Positions 16,027 through 25,365 of a stretch of 64,000 bases of DNA are shown here, one piece after another. Location: contig NZ_CP083985.1 in the NCBI RefSeq assembly GCF_020172665.1, forward strand, positions 592,819 to 656,818, read 5' to 3'. Below the pieces are notes generated by a model. The model saw nothing but the letters and a program-made list of their open reading frames with translations, had not been told where the DNA came from and made no database searches. The position numbers and the translations under genes were made by a program. Source of the stretch: [Mycobacterium] zoologicum (GTDB lineage Bacteria; Actinomycetota; Actinomycetes; Mycobacteriales; Mycobacteriaceae). Positions within the stretch are counted from its first letter, which is position 1, and each line of letters opens with the position of its first letter.

Positions 16027-17328
16027 GTGAACCTCAACCGGCGGCGGGCCCTGGCGGCGCTGGCCGCCGGGGTGTTGGCGCCGAGTGCGCTGGCGGGGTG
16101 TTTCCGCCGGGGCGGCCAGGGCACCGCCGCCGCGCCGCAGCCCTCGCCCACCCTGACCTTTCAGCCGGCTTCGGATGACGCGAACGACGTGCTGCCCACC
16201 GTCGTGGTCGGTGTCGAGGTCTCCGACGGCTGGTTCCAGCGGGCGGCCCTGACCAGCCCGGCCGGCAAGGTGCTCAGCGGAACGTTCAACCGGGAACGCA
16301 CCCGCTACACCATCACCGAGCCGCTGGGCTACGGCGCCGTCTACACCTGGAGCGGGTCGGTGGTGGGCCACGACGGTAAGGCGGTGCCGGTGGAGGGCAA
16401 GGTCACCACCGTCACCCCGACGGCCGTCATCGACGGGGGCTTCCAGCTGGCCGACGGGCAGACCGTCGGCGTCGCCGCCCCGGTGATCCTGCAGTTCAAC
16501 GGGCCGATCAGCGACAAGGCCGCCGTGGAGCGGGCCTTGACCATCACCACCGAGCCGGCGGTCGAGGGCAGCTGGGCCTGGCTGCCCGACGAGGTGCAGG
16601 GCGCCCGGGTGCACTGGCGGAGCCGCGACTACTTCCCGGCCGGCGCCACCGTCAGCGTCGCCGCCAAGCTGTACGGCCTGGCGGTCGGCGACGGGGCCTA
16701 CGGCGCCCAGGACATGTCCCTGGACTTCTCGATCGGGCGCCGCCAGGTGGTCAAGGCCGAAGTTTCCTCGCACCGCATCCAGGTGATCCGCGACGAGGGG
16801 GTGATCATGGACTTCCCGTGCAGCTACGGCCAGGCCGACAAGGCCCGCAACATCACCCGCAACGGCGTGCACGTGGTCACCGAGAAGTACGCCGACTTCT
16901 ACATGTCCAACCCGGCCGCCGGCTACAGCAACATCCACGAGCGCTGGGCGGTGCGGATCTCCAACAACGGCGAGTTCATTCACGCCAACCCGAACAGTGC
17001 CAGCGCGCAGGGCAACACCAACGTCACCAACGGCTGCATCAATCTGTCCACCGGCGACGCCGAGCAGTACTTCTACAGCGCGATCTACGGTGACCCGGTC
17101 GAAGTGACCGGCAGCTCCATCCAGCTGTCCTACTCCGACGGCGACATCTGGGACTGGGCGGTGGACTGGGACACCTGGGTGTCCATGTCGGCGTTGAAGG
17201 AGGATTCGTCGGCTCCGGAGAGGGCCTCGCTGCCCAGCGTGGCGCCGGCCACTCCGACCGATGCGCCGACGCTGTCCGGGACGCCCACGACGACGACCCC
17301 GGCGCCTAGTCCTGCACCTGGCGGCTAG
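16027..17328 (+). CDS. lprQ: L,D-transpeptidase lipoprotein (LdtMt5 / LprQ-like)
   Basis: The 433-residue protein starts at GTG 16027. It has a lipoprotein signal peptide with lipobox LAGC (Cys25). Two Ig-like/DUF domains come next, then a YkuD catalytic domain with His319 (FIHANP) and the nucleophile Cys337 in [10 protein letters not shown]. The motif carries TNGC rather than the common SHGC, as I recall for this branch. A Pro/Thr-rich tail ends the protein. It forms 3-3 peptidoglycan cross-links at the cell wall. Its 3' end overlaps the convergent SDR gene by 23 bases. Confidence 0.93.
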   Translation: MNLNRRRALAALAAGVLAPSALAGCFRRGGQGTAAAPQPSPTLTFQPASDDANDVLPTVVVGVEVSDGWFQRAALTSPAGKVLSGTFNRERTRYTITEPLGYGAVYTWSGSVVGHDGKAVPVEGKVTTVTPTAVIDGGFQLADGQTVGVAAPVILQFNGPISDKAAVERALTITTEPAVEGSWAWLPDEVQGARVHWRSRDYFPAGATVSVAAKLYGLAVGDGAYGAQDMSLDFSIGRRQVVKAEVSSHRIQVIRDEGVIMDFPCSYGQADKARNITRNGVHVVTEKYADFYMSNPAAGYSNIHERWAVRISNNGEFIHANPNSASAQGNTNVTNGCINLSTGDAEQYFYSAIYGDPVEVTGSSIQLSYSDGDIWDWAVDWDTWVSMSALKEDSSAPERASLPSVAPATPTDAPTLSGTPTTTTPAPSPAPGG

Positions 17329-18064
17329 CCCGCGTCGCGGAAGCCTGATCCCGCGGGCGGATCACGATCTGGTCCAGGTCGACGTGCGGGGGCCGGGACG
17401 CCACGAAACCGATCACCTCGGCGATGTCGGCTGCGGTCAGCGGGGTCAGTCCGTCGTACACCGCGTCGGCGCGTTCCCGGTCACCGTCGAACCGCACCAG
17501 GGAGAATTCGGTGTCCACCATGCCCGGCGCAATCTCGGTGAGCCGCACCGGTTTTCCCAGCAGCTCGCCGCGCAGTGTGCGGTGCAGTGCGCTCTGGGCG
17601 TGCTTGGCCGAGGTGTAGCCGGCGCCGCCGTCGTAGATCTCGAAGGCCGCGATCGAGGTCACGGTGACCACCAGGCCGTCGCCGGAGGCCACCAATTTGG
17701 GCAGCAGTGCCCGGGTCACCTGCAGCGTGCCAAGCACATTGGTCTCCCACATCCACCGCCAGTGCTCGAGGTCCGCGGCATCGACGTTCGCCAGGCCCTT
17801 GGCCCCACCGGCGTTGTTGACCAGAACATGCACCGGACCGGGGCAGGCCTGTGCCAGCGCGTCGACGGCGGCCGGGTCGGTGACGTCGGCTACCACCGGG
17901 GTGCCGCCGATGTCCGTTGCCAGTGCCGCGATCCGGTCTGCGCGACGGGCCGCGACGACGACGTGAAAGCCTTGTGCGGCAAGGGTTCTGGCGGTCGCCT
18001 CGCCGATGCCTGAGCTGGCGCCGGTGACGACTGCGGTGCGCTGTTCTGGCGCAGTTGTGATCAT
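17306..18064 (-). CDS. Short-chain dehydrogenase/reductase, Rv0484c-like
   Basis: The 252-residue protein starts at ATG 18064. The classical SDR features are TGASSGIG (cofactor), NNAG, and the catalytic S...YTSAK motif ([23 protein letters not shown]). It matches the YdfG/serine-dehydrogenase-like group and the length of Rv0484c. Substrate unknown. It is divergent from the poly-cysteine leader and ROK/mshA unit; the two starts are only 37 bp apart, so their promoters overlap. Confidence 0.88.
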   Translation of the reverse strand: MITTAPEQRTAVVTGASSGIGEATARTLAAQGFHVVVAARRADRIAALATDIGGTPVVADVTDPAAVDALAQACPGPVHVLVNNAGGAKGLANVDAADLEHWRWMWETNVLGTLQVTRALLPKLVASGDGLVVTVTSIAAFEIYDGGAGYTSAKHAQSALHRTLRGELLGKPVRLTEIAPGMVDTEFSLVRFDGDRERADAVYDGLTPLTAADIAEVIGFVASRPPHVDLDQIVIRPRDQASATRASRQVQD

Positions 18065-18087
18065 CGACCCAACATTAGTGACTGTGC

Positions 18088-18093
18088 TACATT
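18088..18093 (+). promoter_or_regulatory. Predicted -10 element for a leaderless transcript
   Basis: TACATT matches the mycobacterial TANNNT -10 consensus and ends 8 bases before the ATG at 18102. Transcription would therefore start at or next to the A of that ATG, giving a leaderless mRNA for the short cysteine-rich peptide. Confidence 0.5.
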
Positions 18094-18101
18094 GCTGGGT
18101 T

Positions 18102-18185
18102 ATGTACCGCAGTGCCCGCAATCTGATGGCGGTCCGTCTGGCCGCCGACGGCGCGTGTTGTCGCCACGCATGTTGCTGCGCCTGA
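18102..18185 (+). CDS. Poly-cysteine leader peptide upstream of ROK-mshA
   Basis: This 27-codon frame starts at ATG 18102 and ends CCRHACCCA before TGA. It has five cysteines in its last nine residues and a consensus-like -10 just before the start codon. It lies 87 bp before the ROK regulator and mshA. Leaderless short ORFs with clustered cysteine codons acting as cysteine-responsive attenuators have been described in mycobacteria. Mycothiol contains cysteine, so ribosome stalling at these codons when Cys-tRNA is scarce would be a sensible sensor. Mechanism inferred; peptide and context seen. Confidence 0.75.
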   Translation: MYRSARNLMAVRLAADGACCRHACCCA

Positions 18186-18272
18186 CCCGCTACGAATAAC
18201 TCCTTCGAGTGTCCGCGGGTCGCAGGTGGAGCCCAGCCCCCATCCGGATTCTGCAGACTAGGACGGCACAGC

Positions 18273-19556
18273 GTGCGTACCACTTCTCTCAGCGGCCACT
18301 CCACCCCGCACCGCTACGGCGCGCTGCGCTCGCATCCCCGCGTCCTGCCGCCGTCGCTGCACCTGCCCGACACCGCCGGTGCCGCGGTGTTCGCCGCGGT
18401 GCGCCAACACGGCCCCATCGCCCGCGAGGCCATCGCCGGCGCCACCTCCCTGAGCGTGGCCACCGTCAACCGTCAGGTCAGCGCCCTACTGGAGGCGGGA
18501 CTGCTGCTGGAGCGGGCCGATCTGGCCACCTCAGGCGCGATCGGACGCCCTCGCCGTCCGGTGGTGGTCAACCACGAGCCGTTCCTGGCCCTGGGTCTGC
18601 ACATCGGCGCCAAGACCACCAGCATCGTGGCCACCGACGTGCTCGGCCGCACCCTGGACGTCGTCGAGACCCCGACCCCGGCCAACGGGGCCGCGCCGGC
18701 GCTGGCCGCGCTGGCCGGTAGTGCCCGCCGGTACCTGACCCGGTGGCAGAAGCGCCGGCCGCTGTGGGTCGGGGTCGCCATCGGTGGGGCCGTCGACGGC
18801 GGTACCGGCATGGTCGACCACCCGCGGCTGGGCTGGACGTCGGCACCGGTCGGCCCGGTGCTGGCCGAGGAACTCGGGCTGCCGGTGTCGGTGGCCTCCC
18901 ACGTGGACGCGATGGCCGGCGCCGAACTGCTGCTCGGGGGACGCCGGTCGTCGGTCAACGACGCCACCAGCCTCTACGTCTACGCGCGCGAGACCGTCGG
19001 CTATGCCCTGGTGATCGGCGGGCGGGTGCACAGCCCCGCCAGTGGTCCGGGCACCATCGCCGGGCTGCCGGCCGCCTCGGAGCTGCTCGGCGGGACCGGA
19101 CAGCTGGAATCCACCGTCAGCGACGAGGCGGTGCTGGCGGCCGCCCGTCGGATGCGCGTCCTGCCGGCGAGCGGCGGAGCGCCCTCGGCGGCAGTCACGG
19201 GCCTGGTGCGGGCGGCTCGCGGTGGCGACGAGCGGGCGACGTCGTTGCTCACCGAACGCGCTCGGGTTCTCGGTGAGGCCGTGGCCCTGCTGCGTGACGT
19301 CCTCAACCCCGATGACCTGGTGGTCGGCGGCCAGGGATTCACCGATTACCCGGAGGGCATGGCCGAGGTGGAGCGCGCGTTCGCGCAGCGATCGGTGCTG
19401 GCCGGGCGCAGCATCCGGGTCAGCGCCTTCGGCAACCGGGTGCAGGAGGCCGGCGCCGGAACGGTGTCGCTGGGCGGGCTGTACGCCGACCCGGTCGGTG
19501 CCATGCGCCGCTCCCGCGGGTCGCTCTCCCGAGCGGTCCCGGAAGCCTTGGCCTGA
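18273..19556 (+). CDS. ROK-family transcriptional regulator, Rv0485-like
   Basis: The 427-residue protein starts at GTG 18273 with AGGACGG upstream. A winged-helix domain lies at about 35-80 (GPIAREAIAGATSLSVATVNRQVSALLEAGLL). A ROK sugar-kinase-like domain follows (LGLHIGAKTTSIVATDVLGR; GVAIGGAVDGGTGMV). The zinc-binding CxCGxxGC motif of many ROK proteins is absent. M. tuberculosis Rv0485 has been reported to affect pe13/ppe18 expression. It is 21 bases before mshA and probably shares a transcript with it. Confidence 0.88.
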   Translation: MRTTSLSGHSTPHRYGALRSHPRVLPPSLHLPDTAGAAVFAAVRQHGPIAREAIAGATSLSVATVNRQVSALLEAGLLLERADLATSGAIGRPRRPVVVNHEPFLALGLHIGAKTTSIVATDVLGRTLDVVETPTPANGAAPALAALAGSARRYLTRWQKRRPLWVGVAIGGAVDGGTGMVDHPRLGWTSAPVGPVLAEELGLPVSVASHVDAMAGAELLLGGRRSSVNDATSLYVYARETVGYALVIGGRVHSPASGPGTIAGLPAASELLGGTGQLESTVSDEAVLAAARRMRVLPASGGAPSAAVTGLVRAARGGDERATSLLTERARVLGEAVALLRDVLNPDDLVVGGQGFTDYPEGMAEVERAFAQRSVLAGRSIRVSAFGNRVQEAGAGTVSLGGLYADPVGAMRRSRGSLSRAVPEALA

Positions 19557-19577
19557 CCGGGCTGTAAAGATGGCGAG

Positions 19578-20906
19578 GTGAGCCAGGGCTTGGGATCCGA
19601 CGTGCGCCGGGTGGCGGTGCTGTCGGTGCACACCTCTCCGCTGGCCCAGCCGGGCACCGGCGACGCCGGTGGAATGAACGTCTACGTGCTGCAGAGCGCG
19701 TTGCACCTGGCGCGCCGCGGGGTGGCGGTGGAGATCTTCACCCGGGCCACGTCGTCGGCCGATCCGCCGGTGCAGCACGTGGCGCCCGGGGTGCTGGTGC
19801 GCAATGTGGTGGCCGGCCCGTTCGAGGGCCTGGACAAGAACGACCTGCCCACCCAGCTCTGCGCGTTCGCGGCCGGGGTGCTGCGCGCCGAGGCCGCCCA
19901 CGAGCCGGGCTACTACGATGTCGTGCACTCGCATTACTGGCTGTCGGGTCAGGTTGGCTGGCTGGCCGCCGACCGGTGGGCGGTGCCGCTGGTACACACC
20001 GCGCACACGCTGGCCGGGGTGAAGAACGCCGCGCTGGCAGCCGGAGACACCCCCGAACCGCCGTTGCGCGCCGTCGGTGAGCAGCAGGTGGTGGACGCGG
20101 CGAACCGGCTGGTGGTCAACACCGACGACGAGGCGCGCCAGCTGGTCGCCCTGCACGACGCGGACCCGCGGCGCATCGACGTCGCACATCCCGGGGTGGA
20201 CCTGGAGGTCTTCCGTCCCGGCGACCAGCAGCAGGCCCGCGCTGTGCTGGGGCTGGCGCCCGACGAGCCGATTGTGGCGTTCGTGGGCCGCATCCAGCCG
20301 CTGAAGGCACCCGATGTGCTGCTGCGCGCGGCCGCCAAGCTGCCCGGGGTACGCGTGGTGGTGGCCGGCGGTCCGTCGGGCAGCAGTGGGCTGGCCGAAC
20401 CGGGTTGCCTGGTACGGCTGGCCGCCGAACTGGGAATCAGTGACCGGGTGACGTTCCTGCCCCCGCAGTCCCGAGAGGAGCTGGCCGGGCTGTTCCGGGC
20501 GGCCGACCTGGTGGCGGTGCCCAGCTACTCCGAATCGTTCGGTCTGGTCGCTTTGGAGGCGCAGGCCTGCGGGACGCCGGTGGTCGCCGCGGCCGTCGGC
20601 GGGCTGCCGGTGGCGGTGCGTGACGGCGTCACCGGGGGCCTGGTCGACGGGCATGACATCGACGCGTGGGCCGCCGCCATCGGCGAGCTGCTGCGCCTGG
20701 GTTCCGGACCGCGCGGATGGGCGATGCGCCGGGCCGCGGTCAGCCACGCCGCGAGCTTCTCCTGGGAGCGCACCGTAGACGCCCAGCTGGCCAGCTACAC
20801 CAGCGCCATCGAGGACTTCGCCGCGGCGCGCGGGGAGCGGATGCGGGTGCTCGGGTCGGCGCGCCGGCCCCGGCGGTGGCCGTCGCGTCGCGGGGTCCGG
20901 GCGTGA
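19578..20906 (+). CDS. mshA: D-inositol-3-phosphate glycosyltransferase (mycothiol biosynthesis)
   Basis: The 442-residue GT-B protein starts at GTG 19578. It has the N-terminal motif [24 protein letters not shown] and the family 4 C-terminal motif [22 protein letters not shown]. It transfers GlcNAc from UDP-GlcNAc to inositol-3-phosphate, the first step of mycothiol synthesis. Mycothiol is the main low-molecular-weight thiol of actinobacteria. It overlaps the YbjN gene by four bases. Confidence 0.97.
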   Translation: MSQGLGSDVRRVAVLSVHTSPLAQPGTGDAGGMNVYVLQSALHLARRGVAVEIFTRATSSADPPVQHVAPGVLVRNVVAGPFEGLDKNDLPTQLCAFAAGVLRAEAAHEPGYYDVVHSHYWLSGQVGWLAADRWAVPLVHTAHTLAGVKNAALAAGDTPEPPLRAVGEQQVVDAANRLVVNTDDEARQLVALHDADPRRIDVAHPGVDLEVFRPGDQQQARAVLGLAPDEPIVAFVGRIQPLKAPDVLLRAAAKLPGVRVVVAGGPSGSSGLAEPGCLVRLAAELGISDRVTFLPPQSREELAGLFRAADLVAVPSYSESFGLVALEAQACGTPVVAAAVGGLPVAVRDGVTGGLVDGHDIDAWAAAIGELLRLGSGPRGWAMRRAAVSHAASFSWERTVDAQLASYTSAIEDFAAARGERMRVLGSARRPRRWPSRRGVRA

Positions 20907-21424
20907 ACCGCAGCGACGTCCGGAAGCTCATCGAGGACACCCTGGACGCGGCCGAGCTGACCTATTCGCCGTTCCCGGGCGCCCACGGCGGCCTGCCGGG
21001 ACTGGTGGTGGAGCTGCCCGGCGAACGCAAGCTCAAGACCAACACCATCCTCAGCGTGGGGGAGCACTCGGTGCGAGTCGAGGCGTTCGTCTGTCGCAAG
21101 CCCGACGAGAACGACGCCGGGGTCTACCGGTACCTGCTGCGGCGCAACCGCCGGCTCTACGGGGTGGCCTACACCCTGGACAACGTCGGCGACATCTATC
21201 TGGTGGGCCGGATGTCGCTGGCCTCGGTGACCGCCGACGAGATCGACCGGGTGCTCGGGCAGGTGCTCGAAGCCGTCGACTTCGACTTCAACACGTTGCT
21301 GGAGTTGGGATTCGCCACCTCGATCCAGAAGGAATGGGACTGGCGGGTGTCCACCGGGCAGTCGCTGAAGAACCTGCGGGCCTTCGAGCATTTGATCGAC
21401 CGTGACGGTGATGATGCAGGTTGA
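20903..21424 (+). CDS. YbjN-domain protein, Rv0487-like
   Basis: The 173-residue protein starts at GTG 20903 inside the mshA stop (GTGA), indicating coupling. The YbjN fold is suggested by [20 protein letters not shown] and the following strands. YbjN domains occur in type III chaperone-like folds and in stress proteins. In actinobacteria this protein travels with mshA, but its role is unknown. Confidence 0.85.
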   Translation: MNRSDVRKLIEDTLDAAELTYSPFPGAHGGLPGLVVELPGERKLKTNTILSVGEHSVRVEAFVCRKPDENDAGVYRYLLRRNRRLYGVAYTLDNVGDIYLVGRMSLASVTADEIDRVLGQVLEAVDFDFNTLLELGFATSIQKEWDWRVSTGQSLKNLRAFEHLIDRDGDDAG

Positions 21425-21571
21425 GGTGCTTTTGTTCGCGGCAACGGAATGGGTGGACTGCTCAGGCCAGTTTCGCCATGGTGGACAAGATCACGACGGT
21501 CCGACGATCAAACCTAGGGATTCGGATCGGTCGCGTTTCGACCACATTGATGGCAGAGATCGAGCGCTCCC

Positions 21572-22348
21572 TCATGGTGTTTCTGGGTTTGGCAGCCTGA
21601 CGCCGCCCACGTCGTCGCTCCTATGCCAGCCGTGCAGACTGATACCCCGACTCGCGTCGGCTGCGATCCTGCCGGTGGCAAATTTCGCGGCGGTCACAGC
21701 CATGCCGTTGGTCGGATAATCCATGTGCCCGAACGGAATACCGTCGCCGCCGTTGCAGACGGTGTCGTTCTGGGCGCAGAACTCGCGGGTCTGGGACGCA
21801 TACAGTGGGCCGACCACGACCGGCGGCGCGTCGTAGCGGCGGATGAACGCCGCCGAGGGCTTGCCGAACAGCACCACCGCCGCGACGTGATCGGCCACCA
21901 CGTCGGGCACCGGCTCGGGTAGGTCCGGCACCAACTCGGCCGGAACCGATGACATGGTCGCGTAGCCGGTGACGGCCGCTCCCTGGGAATAGCCGCCCAG
22001 CACCATCTCGGTGTCCGGGCAGTCCAGCGTCGTCCACACCAGGTGGTTGGCCTCGTCGCGGATCCCGGCGATGGCGCTGCGCTCGAATTCGAGGCCGTTG
22101 GACAAACCGCTGACCGCCGCGTAGTTGACCGGATACACCGCCATCGACCGGCCGGGCAGGTCGTCGCGCAGCGCGTCGACGAAGGCCTGACCGACCTTGC
22201 CGACACCGGGCGGCTCGTCGCTGCCACGAGCGAATACCACCTCGACGTCAGCGCACGGCTTGGCCGCTGCAGTCGGGGGCCCAACCAGTGGCACCCCCGA
22301 GAGCGCCAGCAGTGCGGCGGCGAAAAGTCGGGCTAGATGCACAAGCAC
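21572..22348 (-). CDS. Secreted cutinase-family serine esterase (Culp-like)
   Basis: A start at GTG 22348 gives a clean signal peptide (about 1-29, cleaved near TAAAKPC) and 258 residues. The cutinase catalytic triad is visible: Ser121 in GGYSQGA, Asp195 in NDTVC and His208 in GHMDYP. Cysteines at 32 and 110 and the TREFC...VC pair fit the two usual disulfides. Culp enzymes hydrolyse lipids or esters outside the membrane. A 40-residue tail follows the catalytic His. The 147 bp between this gene and the convergent YbjN gene show nothing recognisable. Confidence 0.9.
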   Translation of the reverse strand: MLVHLARLFAAALLALSGVPLVGPPTAAAKPCADVEVVFARGSDEPPGVGKVGQAFVDALRDDLPGRSMAVYPVNYAAVSGLSNGLEFERSAIAGIRDEANHLVWTTLDCPDTEMVLGGYSQGAAVTGYATMSSVPAELVPDLPEPVPDVVADHVAAVVLFGKPSAAFIRRYDAPPVVVGPLYASQTREFCAQNDTVCNGGDGIPFGHMDYPTNGMAVTAAKFATGRIAADASRGISLHGWHRSDDVGGVRLPNPETP

Positions 22349-22415
22349 ACCCCCGATCCCGAATCGGACCTTCCTTCGACGGTAACCCCTTGGCGCCCAT
22401 GAGACACTGACCCGC

Positions 22416-23162
22416 ATGTCTGAGACTGCCACTCTGGTGCTGCTGCGCCACGGCGAAAGCGAATGGAACGCCAGCAACCAGTTCACCGGCTGGATGGACG
22501 TCAACCTGACCGACAAGGGCCGTGCCGAGGCTGTGCGTGCCGGGCAGCTGCTGGTGGAGCACGACCTGCTGCCGGACGTGCTCTACACCTCGCTGCTGCG
22601 CCGCGCGATCACCACCGCGAACCTGGCGCTGGACGCCGCCGACCGGCATTGGATCCCGGTGCACCGCACTTGGCGGCTCAACGAACGCCACTACGGCGCG
22701 CTGCAGGGCCTGGACAAGGCCGCGACCAAGGCGCGCTACGGCGACGACCAGTTCATGACGTGGCGGCGCAGCTATGACACCCCGCCGCCGCCGATCGAGG
22801 CCGGCAGCCGCTACAGCCAGGACGCCGACCCCCGCTACGCCGACATCGGCGGCGGCCCGCTGACCGAGTGCCTGGCCGACGTGGTGGACCGTTTCCTGCC
22901 GTACTTCACTGACGTCGTCGTCCCGGATCTGCGCTGCGGCAAGACCGTGATGATTGCCGCGCACGGCAACTCGCTGCGGGCCCTGGTGAAGTACCTCGAC
23001 GGCATGTCCGACGACGACGTCGTCGGCCTGAACATCCCGACCGGCATCCCGCTGCGCTACGACCTGCGCAACCTGCGCCCGACCGTCCCCGGCGGCGTCT
23101 ACCTGGACCCGGAGGCCGCGGCCGCCGGGGCCGCGGCGGTGGCCAACCAGGGCGCCAAGTAG
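22416..23162 (+). CDS. gpm1: 2,3-bisphosphoglycerate-dependent phosphoglycerate mutase
   Basis: The 248-residue protein starts at ATG 22416. It has the phosphohistidine motif [10 protein letters not shown] (His12), the ERHYGALQG motif and the second histidine in [10 protein letters not shown]. It interconverts 3- and 2-phosphoglycerate in glycolysis and gluconeogenesis. As in M. tuberculosis Rv0489, it precedes senX3-regX3. Confidence 0.97.
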   Translation: MSETATLVLLRHGESEWNASNQFTGWMDVNLTDKGRAEAVRAGQLLVEHDLLPDVLYTSLLRRAITTANLALDAADRHWIPVHRTWRLNERHYGALQGLDKAATKARYGDDQFMTWRRSYDTPPPPIEAGSRYSQDADPRYADIGGGPLTECLADVVDRFLPYFTDVVVPDLRCGKTVMIAAHGNSLRALVKYLDGMSDDDVVGLNIPTGIPLRYDLRNLRPTVPGGVYLDPEAAAAGAAAVANQGAK

Positions 23163-23179
23163 CCGATCGGCCCACTCAG

Positions 23180-23227
23180 GGTGAATTCCGGGTGGATCCC
23201 CGGTGAAATCTTCGTCGTGAATTCACG
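23180..23227. promoter_or_regulatory. Candidate RegX3 (PHO-box-like) 11-bp direct repeats upstream of senX3
   Basis: Three 11-bp units begin at 23180 (GGTGAATTCCG), 23191 (GGTGGATCCCC) and 23202 (GGTGAAATCTT). The palindrome CGTGAATTCACG follows at 23216-23227. Tandem 11-bp repeats with GTTCACC/GGTGAAC cores are the PHO-box pattern bound by PhoP in Streptomyces and by related OmpR-family regulators. The array ends 63 bp before senX3, consistent with phosphate-dependent autoregulation. Confidence 0.55.
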
Positions 23228-23290
23228 TTCGGCGCACGTCAGGGTCGAATGCTGGTCAGATGAGCGGGCCGGACTGCGTACGATTTGGCC

Positions 23291-24478
23291 GTGGCTGCGA
23301 CAACCGCGCTGACGCTCGTTGCGGTGTCGGCACTGCTGGCGCTCGCGGTCGGCACGGGGGCCGGAATCTGGCTCGCGCCCCGGCTGGCTGAGCGCCGCCG
23401 CCGGGTGGCCACTGAACGGTCCGGGATCACCGTCTCGCAGATGCTGCAGCAGATCGTCTCGCACGCGTCGCTGGGCATCGTCGTCGTCGACAACCACCGT
23501 GACGTCGTCTACCTCAACGACCGGGCGACGGCCCTGGGACTGGTCCGTGGCCGGCTGCTCGACGACGGCGCCTGGGAGGCCGCGCGGCGCGCACTCGACG
23601 GCGAGGACGAGGTGGTCTTCGACCTCACCGCGGCCAATCGGGCGGCCGGGGCCACCCGCTCGGAGCTGTCCGCGGTGCGCGGGTACGCCCGGCTGCTCTC
23701 CGAGCAGGACGTCCGGTTCGCGGTGGTGATCGTCGACGACCAATCCGAGCAGGCTCGGATGGAGGCCAGCCGGCGCGATTTCGTGGCCAACGTCAGCCAC
23801 GAGCTCAAGACCCCGGTCGGTGCCATGGGGCTGCTGGCCGAGGCGCTGCTGGCCTCGGCGGACGACCCCGAGGCGGTGCGCCCGTTCGCGGAGAAGGTGC
23901 TGGTGGAGGCCAACCGGCTGGCCAGCATGATCGGTGAGCTGATCGAGCTCTCCCGGCTACAGGGCGCGGACCCGCTGCCGGACCTGGGCGTCGTCGACGT
24001 CGACAGCGTGGTGAACGAGGCCATCTCCCGGCACAAGGTGGCCGCCGACAACGCCGAGATCACCATCACCACCGACGCCCCCAGCGGCTTCCGCGTGCTC
24101 GGAGAAGAGACGCTGCTGGTCACCGCGCTGGCCAACCTGGTGTCCAACGCCATCGCCTACTCCCCGCACGGATCGCCGGTGTCGATCAGCCGCCGCCGCC
24201 GCAACGGCTTCGTGGAGGTAGCCGTCACCGACCGGGGCATCGGGATCGCTCCCAAGGACCAGGAGCGGGTGTTCGAACGCTTCTTCCGCAGCGACAAGGC
24301 CCGGTCGCGGGCCACCGGCGGCAGCGGGCTGGGTCTGGCGATCGTCAAGCACGTGGCCGCCAACCACAACGGCACCATCACGCTGTGGAGCCAGCCGGGC
24401 ACCGGCTCGACGTTCACTCTGACCATTCCGGCATATCAACCGGGCGAGTCGGGAAAAGATGAGCAACAGCGACCATGA
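23291..24478 (+). CDS. senX3: Phosphate-sensing histidine kinase SenX3
   Basis: A start at GTG 23291 ([14 protein letters not shown]) gives 395 residues; a TTG two codons earlier is also possible. A short N-terminal membrane region (about 3-30) is followed by a PAS-like domain. The H-box [15 protein letters not shown] (His170) and a complete ATPase domain ([34 protein letters not shown]) follow. It phosphorylates RegX3 under low phosphate. Only 12 bases separate it from regX3; the MIRU repeats found here in M. tuberculosis are absent. Confidence 0.95.
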   Translation: MAATTALTLVAVSALLALAVGTGAGIWLAPRLAERRRRVATERSGITVSQMLQQIVSHASLGIVVVDNHRDVVYLNDRATALGLVRGRLLDDGAWEAARRALDGEDEVVFDLTAANRAAGATRSELSAVRGYARLLSEQDVRFAVVIVDDQSEQARMEASRRDFVANVSHELKTPVGAMGLLAEALLASADDPEAVRPFAEKVLVEANRLASMIGELIELSRLQGADPLPDLGVVDVDSVVNEAISRHKVAADNAEITITTDAPSGFRVLGEETLLVTALANLVSNAIAYSPHGSPVSISRRRRNGFVEVAVTDRGIGIAPKDQERVFERFFRSDKARSRATGGSGLGLAIVKHVAANHNGTITLWSQPGTGSTFTLTIPAYQPGESGKDEQQRP

Positions 24479-24490
24479 GGAGCAGCGCCG

Positions 24491-25174
24491 ATGACGCACG
24501 TATTGATCGTTGAGGACGAGGAGTCGCTGGCGGACCCGCTGGCCTTCCTGCTGCGCAAGGAGGGATTCGAGGCCACCGTCGTCACCGACGGGTCGGCGGC
24601 CCTGGCGGAGTTCGACCGGGCCGGCGCCGACATCGTGCTGCTGGACCTGATGCTTCCGGGGATGTCGGGCACCGACGTCTGCAAGCAGCTGCGGGCCCGC
24701 TCCAGCGTGCCGGTGATCATGGTCACTGCCCGCGACAGCGAGATCGACAAGGTCGTCGGCCTGGAGCTGGGCGCCGACGACTATGTGACCAAGCCGTACT
24801 CGGCCCGCGAGCTGATCGCCCGGATCCGCGCGGTGCTGCGCCGCGGCGGCGACGACGAGGGCGGCATCGGCGAGGGCGTGCTGGAGTCGGGTTCGGTGCG
24901 CATGGATGTCGAACGGCACGTGGTCATGGTCAACGGTGAGCAGATCACCTTGCCGCTCAAGGAGTTCGACCTGCTCGAATACCTGATGCGCAACACCGGC
25001 CGGGTGCTCACCCGCGGTCAGTTGATCGACCGGGTGTGGGGCGCGGACTACGTCGGTGACACCAAGACACTCGATGTCCACGTCAAACGGCTCCGGTCCA
25101 AGATCGAGGCCGATCCTGCCAACCCGGTGCACCTGGTTACGGTGCGTGGACTCGGGTACAAGCTGGAGGGATGA
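24491..25174 (+). CDS. regX3: Response regulator RegX3
   Basis: The 227-residue OmpR-family regulator starts at ATG 24491. The phosphoacceptor is Asp52 (VLLDLMLPG), with TARDSE and the lysine motif TKPYSARE. The winged-helix DNA-binding domain ends TLDVHVKRLRSKIE...VRGLGYKLEG. It activates phosphate-starvation genes. The large lipid/peptide assembly line starts 191 bp downstream on the same strand. Confidence 0.97.
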   Translation: MTHVLIVEDEESLADPLAFLLRKEGFEATVVTDGSAALAEFDRAGADIVLLDLMLPGMSGTDVCKQLRARSSVPVIMVTARDSEIDKVVGLELGADDYVTKPYSARELIARIRAVLRRGGDDEGGIGEGVLESGSVRMDVERHVVMVNGEQITLPLKEFDLLEYLMRNTGRVLTRGQLIDRVWGADYVGDTKTLDVHVKRLRSKIEADPANPVHLVTVRGLGYKLEG

Positions 25175-25365
25175 CGCACGCCTCATCAGGCGCTTTGCCG
25201 TGATGTGGTCACCTAACTTGCCCGTTTGGGCGTACTCCGGCGAAAATTGCGAGATTGGGTGTCCGGCTTCTTAATGTAGCCTTAATCAAGGTTGCCTGCG
25301 AGAAGGCCCGGGCTTGAAATCTGATAAAACCAATCTTCGTTAGTAATACGGGAGACGCGAGCGCG
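25175..25365 (+). promoter_or_regulatory. Upstream region of the PKS-NRPS cluster
   Basis: This 191-bp stretch separates regX3 from the first assembly-line gene. It is locally AT-richer around 25240-25345 and contains TTAATGTAGCCTTAATCAAGG-like A/T stretches that could hold the promoter. I see no strong terminator for regX3, so some read-through into the cluster is possible. No clear GTTCACC-type box is seen. A GGGAGACG segment precedes the ATG at 25366. Confidence 0.4.

Noticed and set aside
14902..16983. 693-codon minus-strand frame opposite murB and lprQ
   Set aside because: Low-complexity antisense composition; both plus-strand genes are clear family members with full motifs.
24479..24490. 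MIRU-type repeat between senX3 and regX3
   Set aside because: Only 12 bases separate the genes, so no MIRU unit is present.
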